Shown here: positions 28,428 to 37,268 of the stretch, in pieces
Numbering within the stretch: the first letter of the stretch is position 1
Layout of the letters: every line of letters starts with the position of its first letter
Assembly (NCBI GenBank): GCA_021776515.1
Contig: JAJFFS010000015.1
Span: forward strand, 62,001-126,000
Direction: 5' to 3'
DNA: 64,000 nucleotides
Source of the DNA: Robiginitomaculum sp.
GTDB lineage: Bacteria > Pseudomonadota > Alphaproteobacteria > Caulobacterales > Maricaulaceae
Notes under the pieces: generated by a model
What the model was told of the DNA's origin: nothing
Databases searched by the model: none
The model's input: only the letters and a program-made list of their open reading frames with translations
Made by a program: the position numbers and the translations under genes

Positions 28428-29798
28428 ATGACCATAGAACCAATTCATATCATCGGTGGTGGGCTGGCGGGCTGCGAAGCAGCATGGCAATGCGCCAAGG
28501 CTGGTGTACCCGTTATCATCCATGAAATGCGGCCCACACGCGGCACGGATGCCCATGTGACAGACAAACTGGCCGAGCTGGTTTGTTCCAATTCGTTTCG
28601 CTCTGACGATCACGAAAATAACGCCGTTGGCCTTCTTCATGAGGAAATGCGCCGCTGCGGCTCGCTCATCATGAAATGTGCGGACCAGCATAAAGTGCCC
28701 GCCGGCGGGGCGTTGGCGGTAGACCGTGAAGCCTTTGCTGATGAAGTTGGTGCCGCGTTGGCGGCGCATCCGCTAATCACCATTGAGCGCGGTGAAATAG
28801 CGGGCCTGCCGCCAACAGAATGGGACAATGTTATCATTGCCACCGGACCGCTTACCTCACCTGCCTTAAGCGAAGCCATACTGGATTTGAGCGGTGAAGA
28901 TGCCCTGGCCTTCTTTGATGCCATCGCCCCCATATTGCACCGCGACAGCATCGATATGAACACGGCCTGGTTTCAATCCCGTTATGATAAGGGCGACGGG
29001 GCAGATTATATTAACTGCCCTCTGGACAAGGACCAGTATGAAGCGTTCATCGACGCTCTGCTGAGCGGAGACAAAACCGAATTTAAGGACTGGGAACAAA
29101 ACACCCCGTATTTCGACGGCTGCCTGCCTATTGAAATAATGGCAGAGCGGGGCCGCGAAACCTTGCGTTATGGCCCGATGAAACCGGTTGGCCTGACCAA
29201 TGAACACAACCCCACGGTAAAGGCCTATGCCATTGTACAATTGCGTCAGGATAATGCCCTGGCCACGTTGTACAACATGGTCGGGTTTCAAACCAAATTG
29301 AAATACGGCGCGCAGCAGGATGTTTTTCGCACCATACCGGGGCTGGAAAATGCCGAATTTGCCCGCCTTGGCGGCATACACCGCAACACATTTTTGAACT
29401 CACCCGTTGTACTGGATAATACCCTGTCGCTAAAAGCCCAGCCGCGCCTGCGCTTTGCCGGGCAAATCACGGGCGTAGAAGGCTATGTGGAAAGCGCAGC
29501 GTGTGGGCTTTTGGCCGGGCGTTTTGCCACCGCACAATATCAGCAACGCACCGTAGAATCACCACCAGTGACAACAGCATTGGGCGCTTTACTGGCTCAT
29601 ATCACGGGTGGACACCTCGTGGAAAAGCGTAGTTTCCAGCCAATGAATATTAATTTTGGACTATTTCCACCAATAGATGCCCCGACAAAAGACGAAAACG
29701 GTAAAAAACTGCGCGGGAAAGAGAAAACCCGGGCCAGAAGGCGCCTTATTACAGTGCGGGCGCTTGACGATCATGGCAAGTGGACCTTGACTGACTAG
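28428..29798 (+). CDS. trmFO: Methylenetetrahydrofolate-tRNA-(uracil-5-)-methyltransferase TrmFO
   Basis: 456 aa flavoprotein that makes m5U54 in the T-loop of tRNA using methylene-THF and FADH2. The FAD-binding GxGxxG start is [17 protein letters not shown], followed by the family blocks [20 protein letters not shown] and [23 protein letters not shown]. The C-terminal part contains [14 protein letters not shown] and [23 protein letters not shown]. TrmFO rather than TrmA is usual in Alphaproteobacteria and Firmicutes. No clear ribosome-binding site precedes the ATG. Confidence 0.97.
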   Translation: MTIEPIHIIGGGLAGCEAAWQCAKAGVPVIIHEMRPTRGTDAHVTDKLAELVCSNSFRSDDHENNAVGLLHEEMRRCGSLIMKCADQHKVPAGGALAVDREAFADEVGAALAAHPLITIERGEIAGLPPTEWDNVIIATGPLTSPALSEAILDLSGEDALAFFDAIAPILHRDSIDMNTAWFQSRYDKGDGADYINCPLDKDQYEAFIDALLSGDKTEFKDWEQNTPYFDGCLPIEIMAERGRETLRYGPMKPVGLTNEHNPTVKAYAIVQLRQDNALATLYNMVGFQTKLKYGAQQDVFRTIPGLENAEFARLGGIHRNTFLNSPVVLDNTLSLKAQPRLRFAGQITGVEGYVESAACGLLAGRFATAQYQQRTVESPPVTTALGALLAHITGGHLVEKRSFQPMNINFGLFPPIDAPTKDENGKKLRGKEKTRARRRLITVRALDDHGKWTLTD

Positions 29799-29829
29799 GC
29801 TATTACAGCTTTGGGGGAAGTCACGGCGC

Positions 29830-30657
29830 ATGATATTGCCGCCACGTCATAAACTAAATGGTGAGTTTACCTGGCGTGAACGGCCCACGGACAGTCTGCG
29901 CAAATTGAACATGCAAACTGTCTCCGATTTCAATGAAAAGGGTTATGCTTTTGTTCCTGGTGCCGTAACGGCTGAAAAACTGGGCCCCCTGCTGTCTGCC
30001 ATCGATGCCCTAGAGGCTGGCGAATCCAAAACCATACTGACATTTGATAGTGACGAACCTGTTGTTTTTGAAACTAACCAGATGACCTTTGCCTGCAATC
30101 TGGCAAGCCAGCACCCAGATTTGCGCGATTTTGCCAGCAGCGTGCTGATGCGCGATCTGATGCACGACCTTATCGGGCTGGACGTGCGACTTTACTGGGA
30201 TCAGGCAGTTTATAAAAAGCCACACCATGATGCTGATTTTGCCTGGCATCAGGACAATGGTTACACATATACCGAACCACAGGATTACGTGACCTGCTGG
30301 CTGGCGCTGACTGATGCAGATGCGTCAAACGGCTGCCCCTGGGTGCTACCTGGTTTGCACCGCAATGGAACCTTTGCACATGAGCAAGGCAAAGAAGGGC
30401 TGGTTATTTCAGAACTGGATCGCGACAGCATCGTTGAGCGGGCCGTGTGCACCCCTGCCAAAGCCGGTGACATGGTCATATTTTCTTCACTGACCCCTCA
30501 CATGACCGGGCCTAACCTGACCGATGAGACCAGAAAGGCCTATATTTTACAATATATGTCCGATGGTGCGGTACGCATACACGATGATGGCAGCCGCGAG
30601 GATCTGATCAACCCTGGTAATAATTTCCCGATTTTGAGAAATGGAAAATTAATATAA
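29830..30657 (+). CDS. Phytanoyl-CoA dioxygenase (PhyH) family protein
   Basis: 275 aa Fe(II)/2-oxoglutarate-dependent oxygenase. The iron-binding triad is His140-x-Asp142 (FAWHQDNGYT) with distal His224 (LTPHMTGPN), and Arg235 is positioned to bind 2-oxoglutarate. The N-terminal part begins with a double-stranded beta-helix lead-in (DFNEKGYAFVPGAV). The substrate is unknown; family members hydroxylate phytanoyl-CoA, ectoine, halogenated metabolites and others. It lies 31 nt after trmFO and ends before a strong bidirectional terminator. Confidence 0.9.
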   Translation: MILPPRHKLNGEFTWRERPTDSLRKLNMQTVSDFNEKGYAFVPGAVTAEKLGPLLSAIDALEAGESKTILTFDSDEPVVFETNQMTFACNLASQHPDLRDFASSVLMRDLMHDLIGLDVRLYWDQAVYKKPHHDADFAWHQDNGYTYTEPQDYVTCWLALTDADASNGCPWVLPGLHRNGTFAHEQGKEGLVISELDRDSIVERAVCTPAKAGDMVIFSSLTPHMTGPNLTDETRKAYILQYMSDGAVRIHDDGSREDLINPGNNFPILRNGKLI

Positions 30658-30737
30658 TATCTGCACCTTTCATGGTAAACAGAACTGCGTAATCCAATTG
30701 GGTTCAGATCCTAGATCTAGGCTCTAGCACAAATAAA

Positions 30738-30765
30738 AACGGCGGCAGGATTACCTGCCGCCGTT
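30738..30765. terminator. Bidirectional intrinsic terminator
   Basis: A perfect 12-bp stem (AACGGCGGCAGG / CCTGCCGCCGTT) with a 4-nt ATTA loop. It is followed by CTTTT on the plus strand and by a T-rich tract on the minus strand. It sits between the convergent ends of the PhyH gene and the TonB receptor gene and can serve both. Confidence 0.88.
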
Positions 30766-30821
30766 CTTTTGTAAGTTCTATTTCTTAAATGGCAGAATAA
30801 ATGCCATATAAGAAATAGTGA

Positions 30822-33227
30822 TTAGAACGTGAGGTTCAACTTCGCGTACCAGGAACCACCTTCATAATTGGCGGCTGTACGACGTGGGAATTGCAGACCA
30901 ACGCTAAGACGGTTTGAGTTAGGTGCTCCGATCTCATCAATGAAAGTATCAAAGATATTCACGGCACCTACGGCAAGACGAACATTCTCTGTTGCCTGGA
31001 ACCCAACTTCAGTATCAATGTAAACGACTGAACCAATCTTGGCACTAGGTTGAACAGCTGCACCAATTCTGCCGCGCTCATCAAAGTGACTGCCGAAGAA
31101 GTTAGCCCGAACCAGCCAGTCCCATTTCTCACCAATATGTGTATGAGCAGATAGATTAAAACGCAGATTTGGATAGTTGTTTTCAATGTCTTCGATGACA
31201 CCGTCACTCACAGGCAAAATACCGTTAATCGGGGTTTGCCCTGTTACGCTTACTTTGTTGTAGCTGCCAGCAAAGGCAATATCGGTATCGATTTGATCAC
31301 TCAAAACAAAATTTGAAGTCAGCACCACATCAATACCTTTGGATACAACATCCAGTGCATTGGTGTAGAAAGACACGGTTGCACCAGTTGTGCTACCGGG
31401 TACCGGAATATCGCCAGTACGATAAATACGGTCATCAACCTCAATCCGGTATCCATCAATGGTCAATGAGGTTTTCTCACCAAGCCTTGTGGCAACACCG
31501 GCGCTGTAGTTAACCGATTTTTCCTCTTTCAACTGCGTGCCGCCAGCAGCAAGTGCTGCAGCACTTGTTGATGACACCAGGCCTTCTTCAACCTGTAGAC
31601 CGGTTATGCCATCAAACGTGGTAATGGTGGTGCTGACATTGGCCTGACCAGGCGTTGGCGCCTTAAAGCCAGTCGATAATGCTGCCCGAAACGTTATGCT
31701 ATCGGAGGCGATATAACGTGCAGCAACTTTACCATTGATGGTGTCACCGAAATCAGAGAAGTCCTCATAACGCACAGCATATTGAACCAGGAATTTATCG
31801 GTAATGTCATGTTCCAGATCTGCATAAAAGGCAAAGTTCCTACGGTCAAAAGCACCAGCATCCCGTGCCTTAATCCCGGCAAAACCGCTTGAACCTGCAC
31901 CAATAGAGGCATTAGGTTCACCAGCGATAACAACGTAAGTTTCTTCACGCCATTCTGCACCAAAGGCAAGGTTGAGATTGTCAGCGATTTCCTTGGAGAA
32001 ATCAGCATTGAGATTAATCTCTTTTTGGTCATAGCCACCAACATCAAAGTCTCTTTGAGGTTCGCCGCCCTGGTTCAGTCCCAATGACTGGTTAATGGTG
32101 TTGTTGAGGAAATAGTCCAGTGAACTTTTCCCATAACCAAGACTGAAATCATAATACCATTCAGAGGCAGTTTCACCCTTGATACCTGAAACCAGACTGT
32201 AGTCTATCTGATCACCATCCAGAAACGGTGTGAAACCCTGCGGAAGGTCGTTCCAGCCCAAAGCCGACAAAGCAGCAAGGGTCGCATGTCCTGGCCCGCG
32301 GTAGAAGAAACGATACCGTCCTTTAGTATTCCCATAATTGCCGTGCGTGTAAAATTCCGCATTATTTGATAAATCAACAGCGGAATTCACGAAGAACCGT
32401 GTACCACTGGTTTCAGGACGACCCCAGGTTTGCACAAATGGCGCATCACCAAATGGGCTATCTTCACCAACACCTTGCACGCCGTTATCAATCAGTGCTT
32501 GAGCATCGGGGCGTTGAATGCCGCGTGACAATGCATCATTGTCCACGAATTCGCCACTAATGCTTAGAAAGCCATTGTCACCAACCGGCAGGCCTACATT
32601 ACCAGCAACTTTGAGGCTTTGCTCGCCATCATAGAACTCACCATACTGGGCCATGACTTCACCGCCTTCGCGGTTGTCCTTAAGGTTGAAGTTCATCACA
32701 CCGGCAATTGCATCCGAGCCGTATTGGGCCGCGGCGCCATCGCGCAACACTTCGACGCTCTTCAGTGCCATCGCCGGGATCATACCAACATCAACACCGT
32801 GCGAGCCATTACCCGCAGCCGGGGCAAAAAACTGTACCAGTGCTGAACGGTGACGACGCTTGCCGTTAACCAGGATCAAGGTTTCATCCGGTGACATGCC
32901 GCGCAATGAGGTTGGCCGGATAAAGGCACTACCATCACCGGTTGCCGGTGATGCCGTATAAGAAGGCACCAGCGTGTTCAACATATCAATAATGTCGGCG
33001 GTATTGCCGGAGCTGCTAAATTCCGCGCCGGAAAATACATCAATCGGAGCCGGTGAGTTTTGTACAGACCGGGCTTTTCTGCTTCTTGAGCCAATCGTTA
33101 CAATTTCGTCTTCAACAAATACTTCATCATCGCCTTGCTGAGCAAAGGCTGGCATTGCCACAATTGTTGCTGCTGCAGAGACAGCCACCAACATGGATGT
33201 TTGCCTTAATTGTTCTAGGTATTTCAT
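30822..33227 (-). CDS. TonB-dependent outer-membrane receptor
   Basis: 801 aa. A Sec signal peptide (cleavage after MPAFA, residue about 29) is followed by a TonB-box-like DEIVTIGSR. The plug domain contains RPTSLRGMSPDETLILVNGKRRH and SVEVLRDGAAAQYGSDAIAGV. A 22-stranded barrel ends with a typical terminal Phe (AKLNLTF). It should import a bulky substrate across the outer membrane using TonB/ExbBD energy. The ligand is not predictable. No transport partner lies next to it. Confidence 0.95.
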   Translation of the reverse strand: MKYLEQLRQTSMLVAVSAAATIVAMPAFAQQGDDEVFVEDEIVTIGSRSRKARSVQNSPAPIDVFSGAEFSSSGNTADIIDMLNTLVPSYTASPATGDGSAFIRPTSLRGMSPDETLILVNGKRRHRSALVQFFAPAAGNGSHGVDVGMIPAMALKSVEVLRDGAAAQYGSDAIAGVMNFNLKDNREGGEVMAQYGEFYDGEQSLKVAGNVGLPVGDNGFLSISGEFVDNDALSRGIQRPDAQALIDNGVQGVGEDSPFGDAPFVQTWGRPETSGTRFFVNSAVDLSNNAEFYTHGNYGNTKGRYRFFYRGPGHATLAALSALGWNDLPQGFTPFLDGDQIDYSLVSGIKGETASEWYYDFSLGYGKSSLDYFLNNTINQSLGLNQGGEPQRDFDVGGYDQKEINLNADFSKEIADNLNLAFGAEWREETYVVIAGEPNASIGAGSSGFAGIKARDAGAFDRRNFAFYADLEHDITDKFLVQYAVRYEDFSDFGDTINGKVAARYIASDSITFRAALSTGFKAPTPGQANVSTTITTFDGITGLQVEEGLVSSTSAAALAAGGTQLKEEKSVNYSAGVATRLGEKTSLTIDGYRIEVDDRIYRTGDIPVPGSTTGATVSFYTNALDVVSKGIDVVLTSNFVLSDQIDTDIAFAGSYNKVSVTGQTPINGILPVSDGVIEDIENNYPNLRFNLSAHTHIGEKWDWLVRANFFGSHFDERGRIGAAVQPSAKIGSVVYIDTEVGFQATENVRLAVGAVNIFDTFIDEIGAPNSNRLSVGLQFPRRTAANYEGGSWYAKLNLTF

Positions 33228-33261
33228 AGTGTCCCCCTCTAAGGATCAAGTTACTATTATT

Positions 33262-33288
33262 AGCTGCGACTTTTCATTTTTCGCAGCT
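33262..33288. promoter_or_regulatory. Hairpin in the leader of the TonB receptor gene
   Basis: An 8-bp perfect stem (AGCTGCGA / TCGCAGCT) around an 11-nt T-rich loop, 35 nt upstream of the receptor start codon. It could affect mRNA stability or act as an attenuator or protein-binding site. It may also end a short transcript. No coding sequence lies in the 223-bp spacer. Confidence 0.4.
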
Positions 33289-33450
33289 TAAAAACATTCT
33301 TCTCACACCACGATCATAACAGACGTTGAAATAATTAATACCATTTCACCCTCTAATACTATGGATGCAGAAAAAAACTTGTAGAACCTGTTAGGGGCAA
33401 TGACAAGGGTGGCAAAAGCTTATCCGGGAATAATATTTCCAATTGTGTGA

Positions 33451-34275
33451 TTATGATCCATTGTGTTGCATATTTCTTACATCATCTGCGGTTCCAATAG
33501 AACGGGTGGCCCTTTTTCCGGCATTTACACACACCGCGATCATTTCATCGTGACCAGAGAGTAATTCTTCGTTTTTTCGCCAGATATTATTTTCGAATCC
33601 GACACGTATATGCCCGCCGGATTTGGCAGCATGGGCGATGGCATCGCCTTCATTGGTACCAAACCCGCATACTGCCCAGGGGTAATCAGCTGAATGGCTT
33701 TGCGCGATCAAGGGGTGTGGCTGTTTTCCTGCTTCAGGGGCATTGGCCTGGTAACGCCCCAAAACAAACAACACAAACGGCGTATCATTCTTAAAAATAC
33801 CTTTTTTTCTATAGACTTCAAAGCGTGCCAGATCGACCTCATCATAAAGGATGTATTGCGGGAAAACCCGCGCGGCGCTCATCCAGTCTATAAATCGTGC
33901 TGTATCGGCCAGATCAGCATCTGTCGGGCATATTTCCCGCAAAGCCAGTGACACCGCCTCCGGTTTCAATGCCTTGACCATATCCATTTGCTCAAAACGC
34001 GAATAGCGCCCAACCGCCTCGCTGGTCACCTGGATCACCAGATCATGACCGATGGCCGCCCGGATGGCGGTAATGGCGGCGCGGTATCGTTCGACATCAA
34101 GTGAATGTTGATTTTCCTCGTCCCGCACATGCAGGTGAATAATACTGGCACCGGCATCGCGTATTTCCACGGCACAATGAGCCAGTTCATCAGGTGTAAT
34201 CGGCAGTGCCGGGTGATCAGTTTTTTGCCGCCTTGCCCCATTGGGAGCTGACATGATGATAAAGGGGTCAGGCAT
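33451..34275 (-). CDS. Beta-keto acid cleavage enzyme (BKACE, DUF849 family)
   Basis: 274 aa from an ATG that overlaps the preceding aminotransferase stop (ATGCCTGA); the open frame extends 5 codons further. The TIM-barrel zinc enzyme begins FIIMSAPNGARR and has the metal-binding strand IIHLHVRDE and the later GHIRVGFENNIW block. The family (type member Kce, 3-keto-5-aminohexanoate cleavage enzyme of lysine fermentation) condenses a beta-keto acid with acetyl-CoA. The substrate differs widely between subfamilies. Coupling to an aminotransferase suggests an amino-acid-derived beta-keto acid. Confidence 0.9.
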   Translation of the reverse strand: MPDPFIIMSAPNGARRQKTDHPALPITPDELAHCAVEIRDAGASIIHLHVRDEENQHSLDVERYRAAITAIRAAIGHDLVIQVTSEAVGRYSRFEQMDMVKALKPEAVSLALREICPTDADLADTARFIDWMSAARVFPQYILYDEVDLARFEVYRKKGIFKNDTPFVLFVLGRYQANAPEAGKQPHPLIAQSHSADYPWAVCGFGTNEGDAIAHAAKSGGHIRVGFENNIWRKNEELLSGHDEMIAVCVNAGKRATRSIGTADDVRNMQHNGS

Positions 34276-35590
34276 CAAAAATATCTGCAAAAACGAGGGT
34301 CAGCTTATCTATAAGCTGATCAATATGCTCTTCTCTCAGAATAAACGGTGGCGCGAGAAGAATATGGCTACCCAGATCATCGCGTGCCGAACCACCGCCT
34401 GGATAACACATCAGACCGTGCTTCATGGCAGTTTGTTTCAAACGCCCGGTAATTTTCATCTCATCAGCAAAAGGGGTTTTGGTATCCTTGTTTTCAACGA
34501 TCTCGATACCCCTGAACAAACCCCGCCCGCGAATGTCGCCAACATGGGGGTGTTGGGCAAAGTTTGCTGTTAGCTTTTCTTGCAATATTGCGCCCATATC
34601 GTTGACGTTTTGCAGTAAATTTTCGTCGTCTATTACCTTAACAACGGCCAGCCCGGCGGCACAGGCACTGGCATGGCCAACATAGGTATGGCCGTGGTCA
34701 AAGCCTTTGCCCGCATCAACAAAGGCCTGATGAACTTTGGCCCGTGCCAAAGTCACCGCCAGCGGTTGATACCCGCCCGCTATGCCTTTGGCCTGGGTTA
34801 CAATATCTGGCAAAAACCCGTCTTGTTCATGGGCAAAAAATGTGCCCGTACGGCCAGTACCGCACATAATTTCATCTGCGATCAGCAATATATCATTGGC
34901 ATCACATATTTCGCGTATGCGCTTGAAATACCCCGGTGCCGACGGCACCACCCCCAATGATGCCCCGACAACCGGCTCGGCGATAAAGGCTGCGATAGTA
35001 TCCGCGCCTTCTTTTTGTATTACCGTCTCAAGGGTGTTGGCTGCGCGCAAAGCGTAATCTAGCTCTGTTTCATCGTCATGTTGATGACGATAGGCATAGC
35101 AGGGAGGAATGCGGGGCCAGTCTATGAGCAAATCCCCCATCACCCGGCGGCGGGGTAAATTGCCGCTGGCGGATAGCGTGCCAAAGGTATTACCGTGATA
35201 GCTATGTACACGGCTGATGATTTTGCGCTTGCTGGCCTGCCCTTTGGCGCGCCAATATTGCCATGCCAGTTTCAGGGCCGTTTCATTGGCTTCTGATCCG
35301 CCAGAGGTGAAATAAACCTTTGCGCCTGGTTCAGAATACTTGGCGGCTAACGCCTCGGCCAATTGCTCTTGCGGATGGTTAGAGAAAAACGACGTATGCG
35401 CATAGGCCATGGTGCTGACTTGCTGGCAAAGCGCCTCTACAACGCGGGGGTGCCCATGCCCCAAAGAGGCAACAGCGGCACCGCCACACATGTCCAGATA
35501 CTGCTTTCCGGTTTCATCAAAGACATGCATCCCCTCTGCCCGAACGGCTGTTGGGTAGGTTTGCGCAATGCCTCGGTAAAATACCGCCAT
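34268..35590 (-). CDS. Class III PLP-dependent aminotransferase
   Basis: 440 aa fold-type I aminotransferase of the omega-amino acid/pyruvate type. Motifs include YLDMCGGAAVASLGHGHPRV, YFTSGGSEANETALK, the cofactor Asp in LLIADEIMCGTGRTG, and the PLP lysine in TQAKGIAGGYQPLA. It likely moves an amino group from a substrate amine or omega-amino acid to a keto acid. It overlaps the BKACE gene by 8 nt, so the pair probably works in sequence: deamination, then C-C cleavage. Confidence 0.92.
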   Translation of the reverse strand: MAVFYRGIAQTYPTAVRAEGMHVFDETGKQYLDMCGGAAVASLGHGHPRVVEALCQQVSTMAYAHTSFFSNHPQEQLAEALAAKYSEPGAKVYFTSGGSEANETALKLAWQYWRAKGQASKRKIISRVHSYHGNTFGTLSASGNLPRRRVMGDLLIDWPRIPPCYAYRHQHDDETELDYALRAANTLETVIQKEGADTIAAFIAEPVVGASLGVVPSAPGYFKRIREICDANDILLIADEIMCGTGRTGTFFAHEQDGFLPDIVTQAKGIAGGYQPLAVTLARAKVHQAFVDAGKGFDHGHTYVGHASACAAGLAVVKVIDDENLLQNVNDMGAILQEKLTANFAQHPHVGDIRGRGLFRGIEIVENKDTKTPFADEMKITGRLKQTAMKHGLMCYPGGGSARDDLGSHILLAPPFILREEHIDQLIDKLTLVFADIFDA

Positions 35591-35623
35591 TTCAACCCTG
35601 CATTGGTGTGGCGCTGGCCTTAT

Positions 35624-36235
35624 CTAGCCAAACAGCGTTTGCGACCCGGCCATGGCAACCAGCATGGGTAGGGACAATAGCGTATTGGTGCGCGAGAACA
35701 GCATGGCCGTGCGCGCCGCCGCCGGTTTGGCTTCGGCAGGGGCATCGATCAGGCCCAAAGCAATTTTCTGGTTCGGCCAGATAATCACCCACACATTAAA
35801 CGCCATGATAATGCCCAACCACATACCAACACCTAAAAAGACATGCTGAGCGTTGGCAAAACCGTCCATGGCACCAAGGCTCAGGGTTTGCACCAGATAC
35901 CCGTTATGACCAGCAACCATCAGGCCCGTCAGCAAGGTCGCCGCTGCACCCCAGCGAAACCAAAATAGAGCCGCCGGAGCAATAACCTTGCCAATAGCCG
36001 GTTTCTGTTCATCAGGAATTTTTGCCATATTGGGGATCTGGACAAAATTGAAATACCACAAAAGGCCAATCCACATGACGCCAGCTACCACATGTATCCA
36101 ACGCAAAAATGCCATGGTCACGGCACTGCCGGAATACTCGGCACCGGTGAGTGCGTAATAAAGCGCGTACATGAGTATCGCCAGAATAATGGAGGAAATA
36201 ATTGTTGAACGTAGATTGGAAAGAATACCAGCCAT
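35624..36235 (-). CDS. PuuD-like urate-hydroxylase-domain membrane protein
   Basis: 203 aa with about five membrane segments. It matches the membrane domain of the PuuD/DUF989 family: FLRWIHVVAGVMWIGLLWYF near residues 43-62, and WFRWGAAATLLTG. The C-terminal cytochrome c domain of true urate hydroxylase PuuD is absent, and no purine catabolism genes are nearby, so urate oxidation is doubtful. It is a single gene between the aminotransferase and secF. Confidence 0.8.
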   Translation of the reverse strand: MAGILSNLRSTIISSIILAILMYALYYALTGAEYSGSAVTMAFLRWIHVVAGVMWIGLLWYFNFVQIPNMAKIPDEQKPAIGKVIAPAALFWFRWGAAATLLTGLMVAGHNGYLVQTLSLGAMDGFANAQHVFLGVGMWLGIIMAFNVWVIIWPNQKIALGLIDAPAEAKPAAARTAMLFSRTNTLLSLPMLVAMAGSQTLFG

Positions 36236-36323
36236 AATAAGCCCCTAGAATCTATGGTGGTGTATTATGACGCATGCTTGGGGGGGTGCGTCAATCCGCC
36301 ACAAACGGGAAAAAGCAATTATT

Positions 36324-37256
36324 TCACTCTTCAAATTCGCCGCGTTGCACCCCAAGAACCAGCAGGATCGGGGCCGCTACAAAAATGGAGGAATAAGTAC
36401 CCACCACGACACCCCAGATCATGGCGAATGAGAAACCGCGCAACACCTCTCCACCCAAAAAGAACAGCGCAAACAATGCCAATAGCGTTGTAATCGAGGT
36501 GATGGTTGTGCGCGACAACGTCTCATTGATAGCCTGGTTTAGCACATCGGCCAAAGGCATCCGTTTGTATTTACGCAAATTTTCACGAATGCGATCATAA
36601 ACCACCACAGTATCGTTCATCGAATAACCGACAATGGTCAAAATCGCCGCAATGATGGAGAGGTTGAATTCCAACTGGGAAATGGAAAACATTCCTATGG
36701 TCAGAATCACATCGTGCGCCAGCGCCACAACGGCACCAACAGAGAACTGCCACTCAAACCGGAACCAGATATAAATCAACATTGAGATCAGCGCGCCAAC
36801 AACGGCATATATACCTGCATTGACCAACTCACCAGACACTTTGGGACTGATGACCGAAGTCGCGCGATAACTCACACCGTCTATATTTTCATCCAGTGCC
36901 GCGCGCACAATTTTAATGGCGGACTGTTGCGCATTTGCGCCCTGCGTTCCTTCGCCAGCCTGACGTTCGATCCGAATGCGTACGATGGAATCGCTGCCAA
37001 AGTTCTGCACCTGCACATCACCAAGTTCCAAATTGGAAACCACGGTACGAATTTGGGCCAGATCTGCTGGCCCCTCCGTAGCGATCTGGATTTGTGAACC
37101 ACCGCGAAAATCAATACCAAAGTTCAGCCCCAGCATTAAAAACGCAACAATGGATACCACAATAGCAACACTGGATAGTCCGAATGCATAAAAACGTTGC
37201 TGCACAAATGGGATTTTTGTGCCAAGCGGAATATAACGGGAAAGGGCAAGTGCCAT
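36324..37256 (-). CDS. secF: Protein translocase subunit SecF
   Basis: 310 aa. Six membrane segments around a periplasmic loop; the start has the family motif FGIDFRGGSQIQI, and the later YSMNDTVVVYDRIREN block follows TM4. SecF forms with SecD an RND-like accessory of the SecYEG channel that uses the proton gradient to pull proteins into the periplasm. It lies 12 nt after secD in the same operon. Confidence 0.98.
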   Translation of the reverse strand: MALALSRYIPLGTKIPFVQQRFYAFGLSSVAIVVSIVAFLMLGLNFGIDFRGGSQIQIATEGPADLAQIRTVVSNLELGDVQVQNFGSDSIVRIRIERQAGEGTQGANAQQSAIKIVRAALDENIDGVSYRATSVISPKVSGELVNAGIYAVVGALISMLIYIWFRFEWQFSVGAVVALAHDVILTIGMFSISQLEFNLSIIAAILTIVGYSMNDTVVVYDRIRENLRKYKRMPLADVLNQAINETLSRTTITSITTLLALFALFFLGGEVLRGFSFAMIWGVVVGTYSSIFVAAPILLVLGVQRGEFEE

Positions 37257-37268
37257 GATGATACGTCC

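Noticed and set aside
30710-30721. Twelve-base palindrome CCTAGATCTAGG
   Set aside because: A short self-complementary word between a gene end and a terminator; no second copy or known site supports a function.
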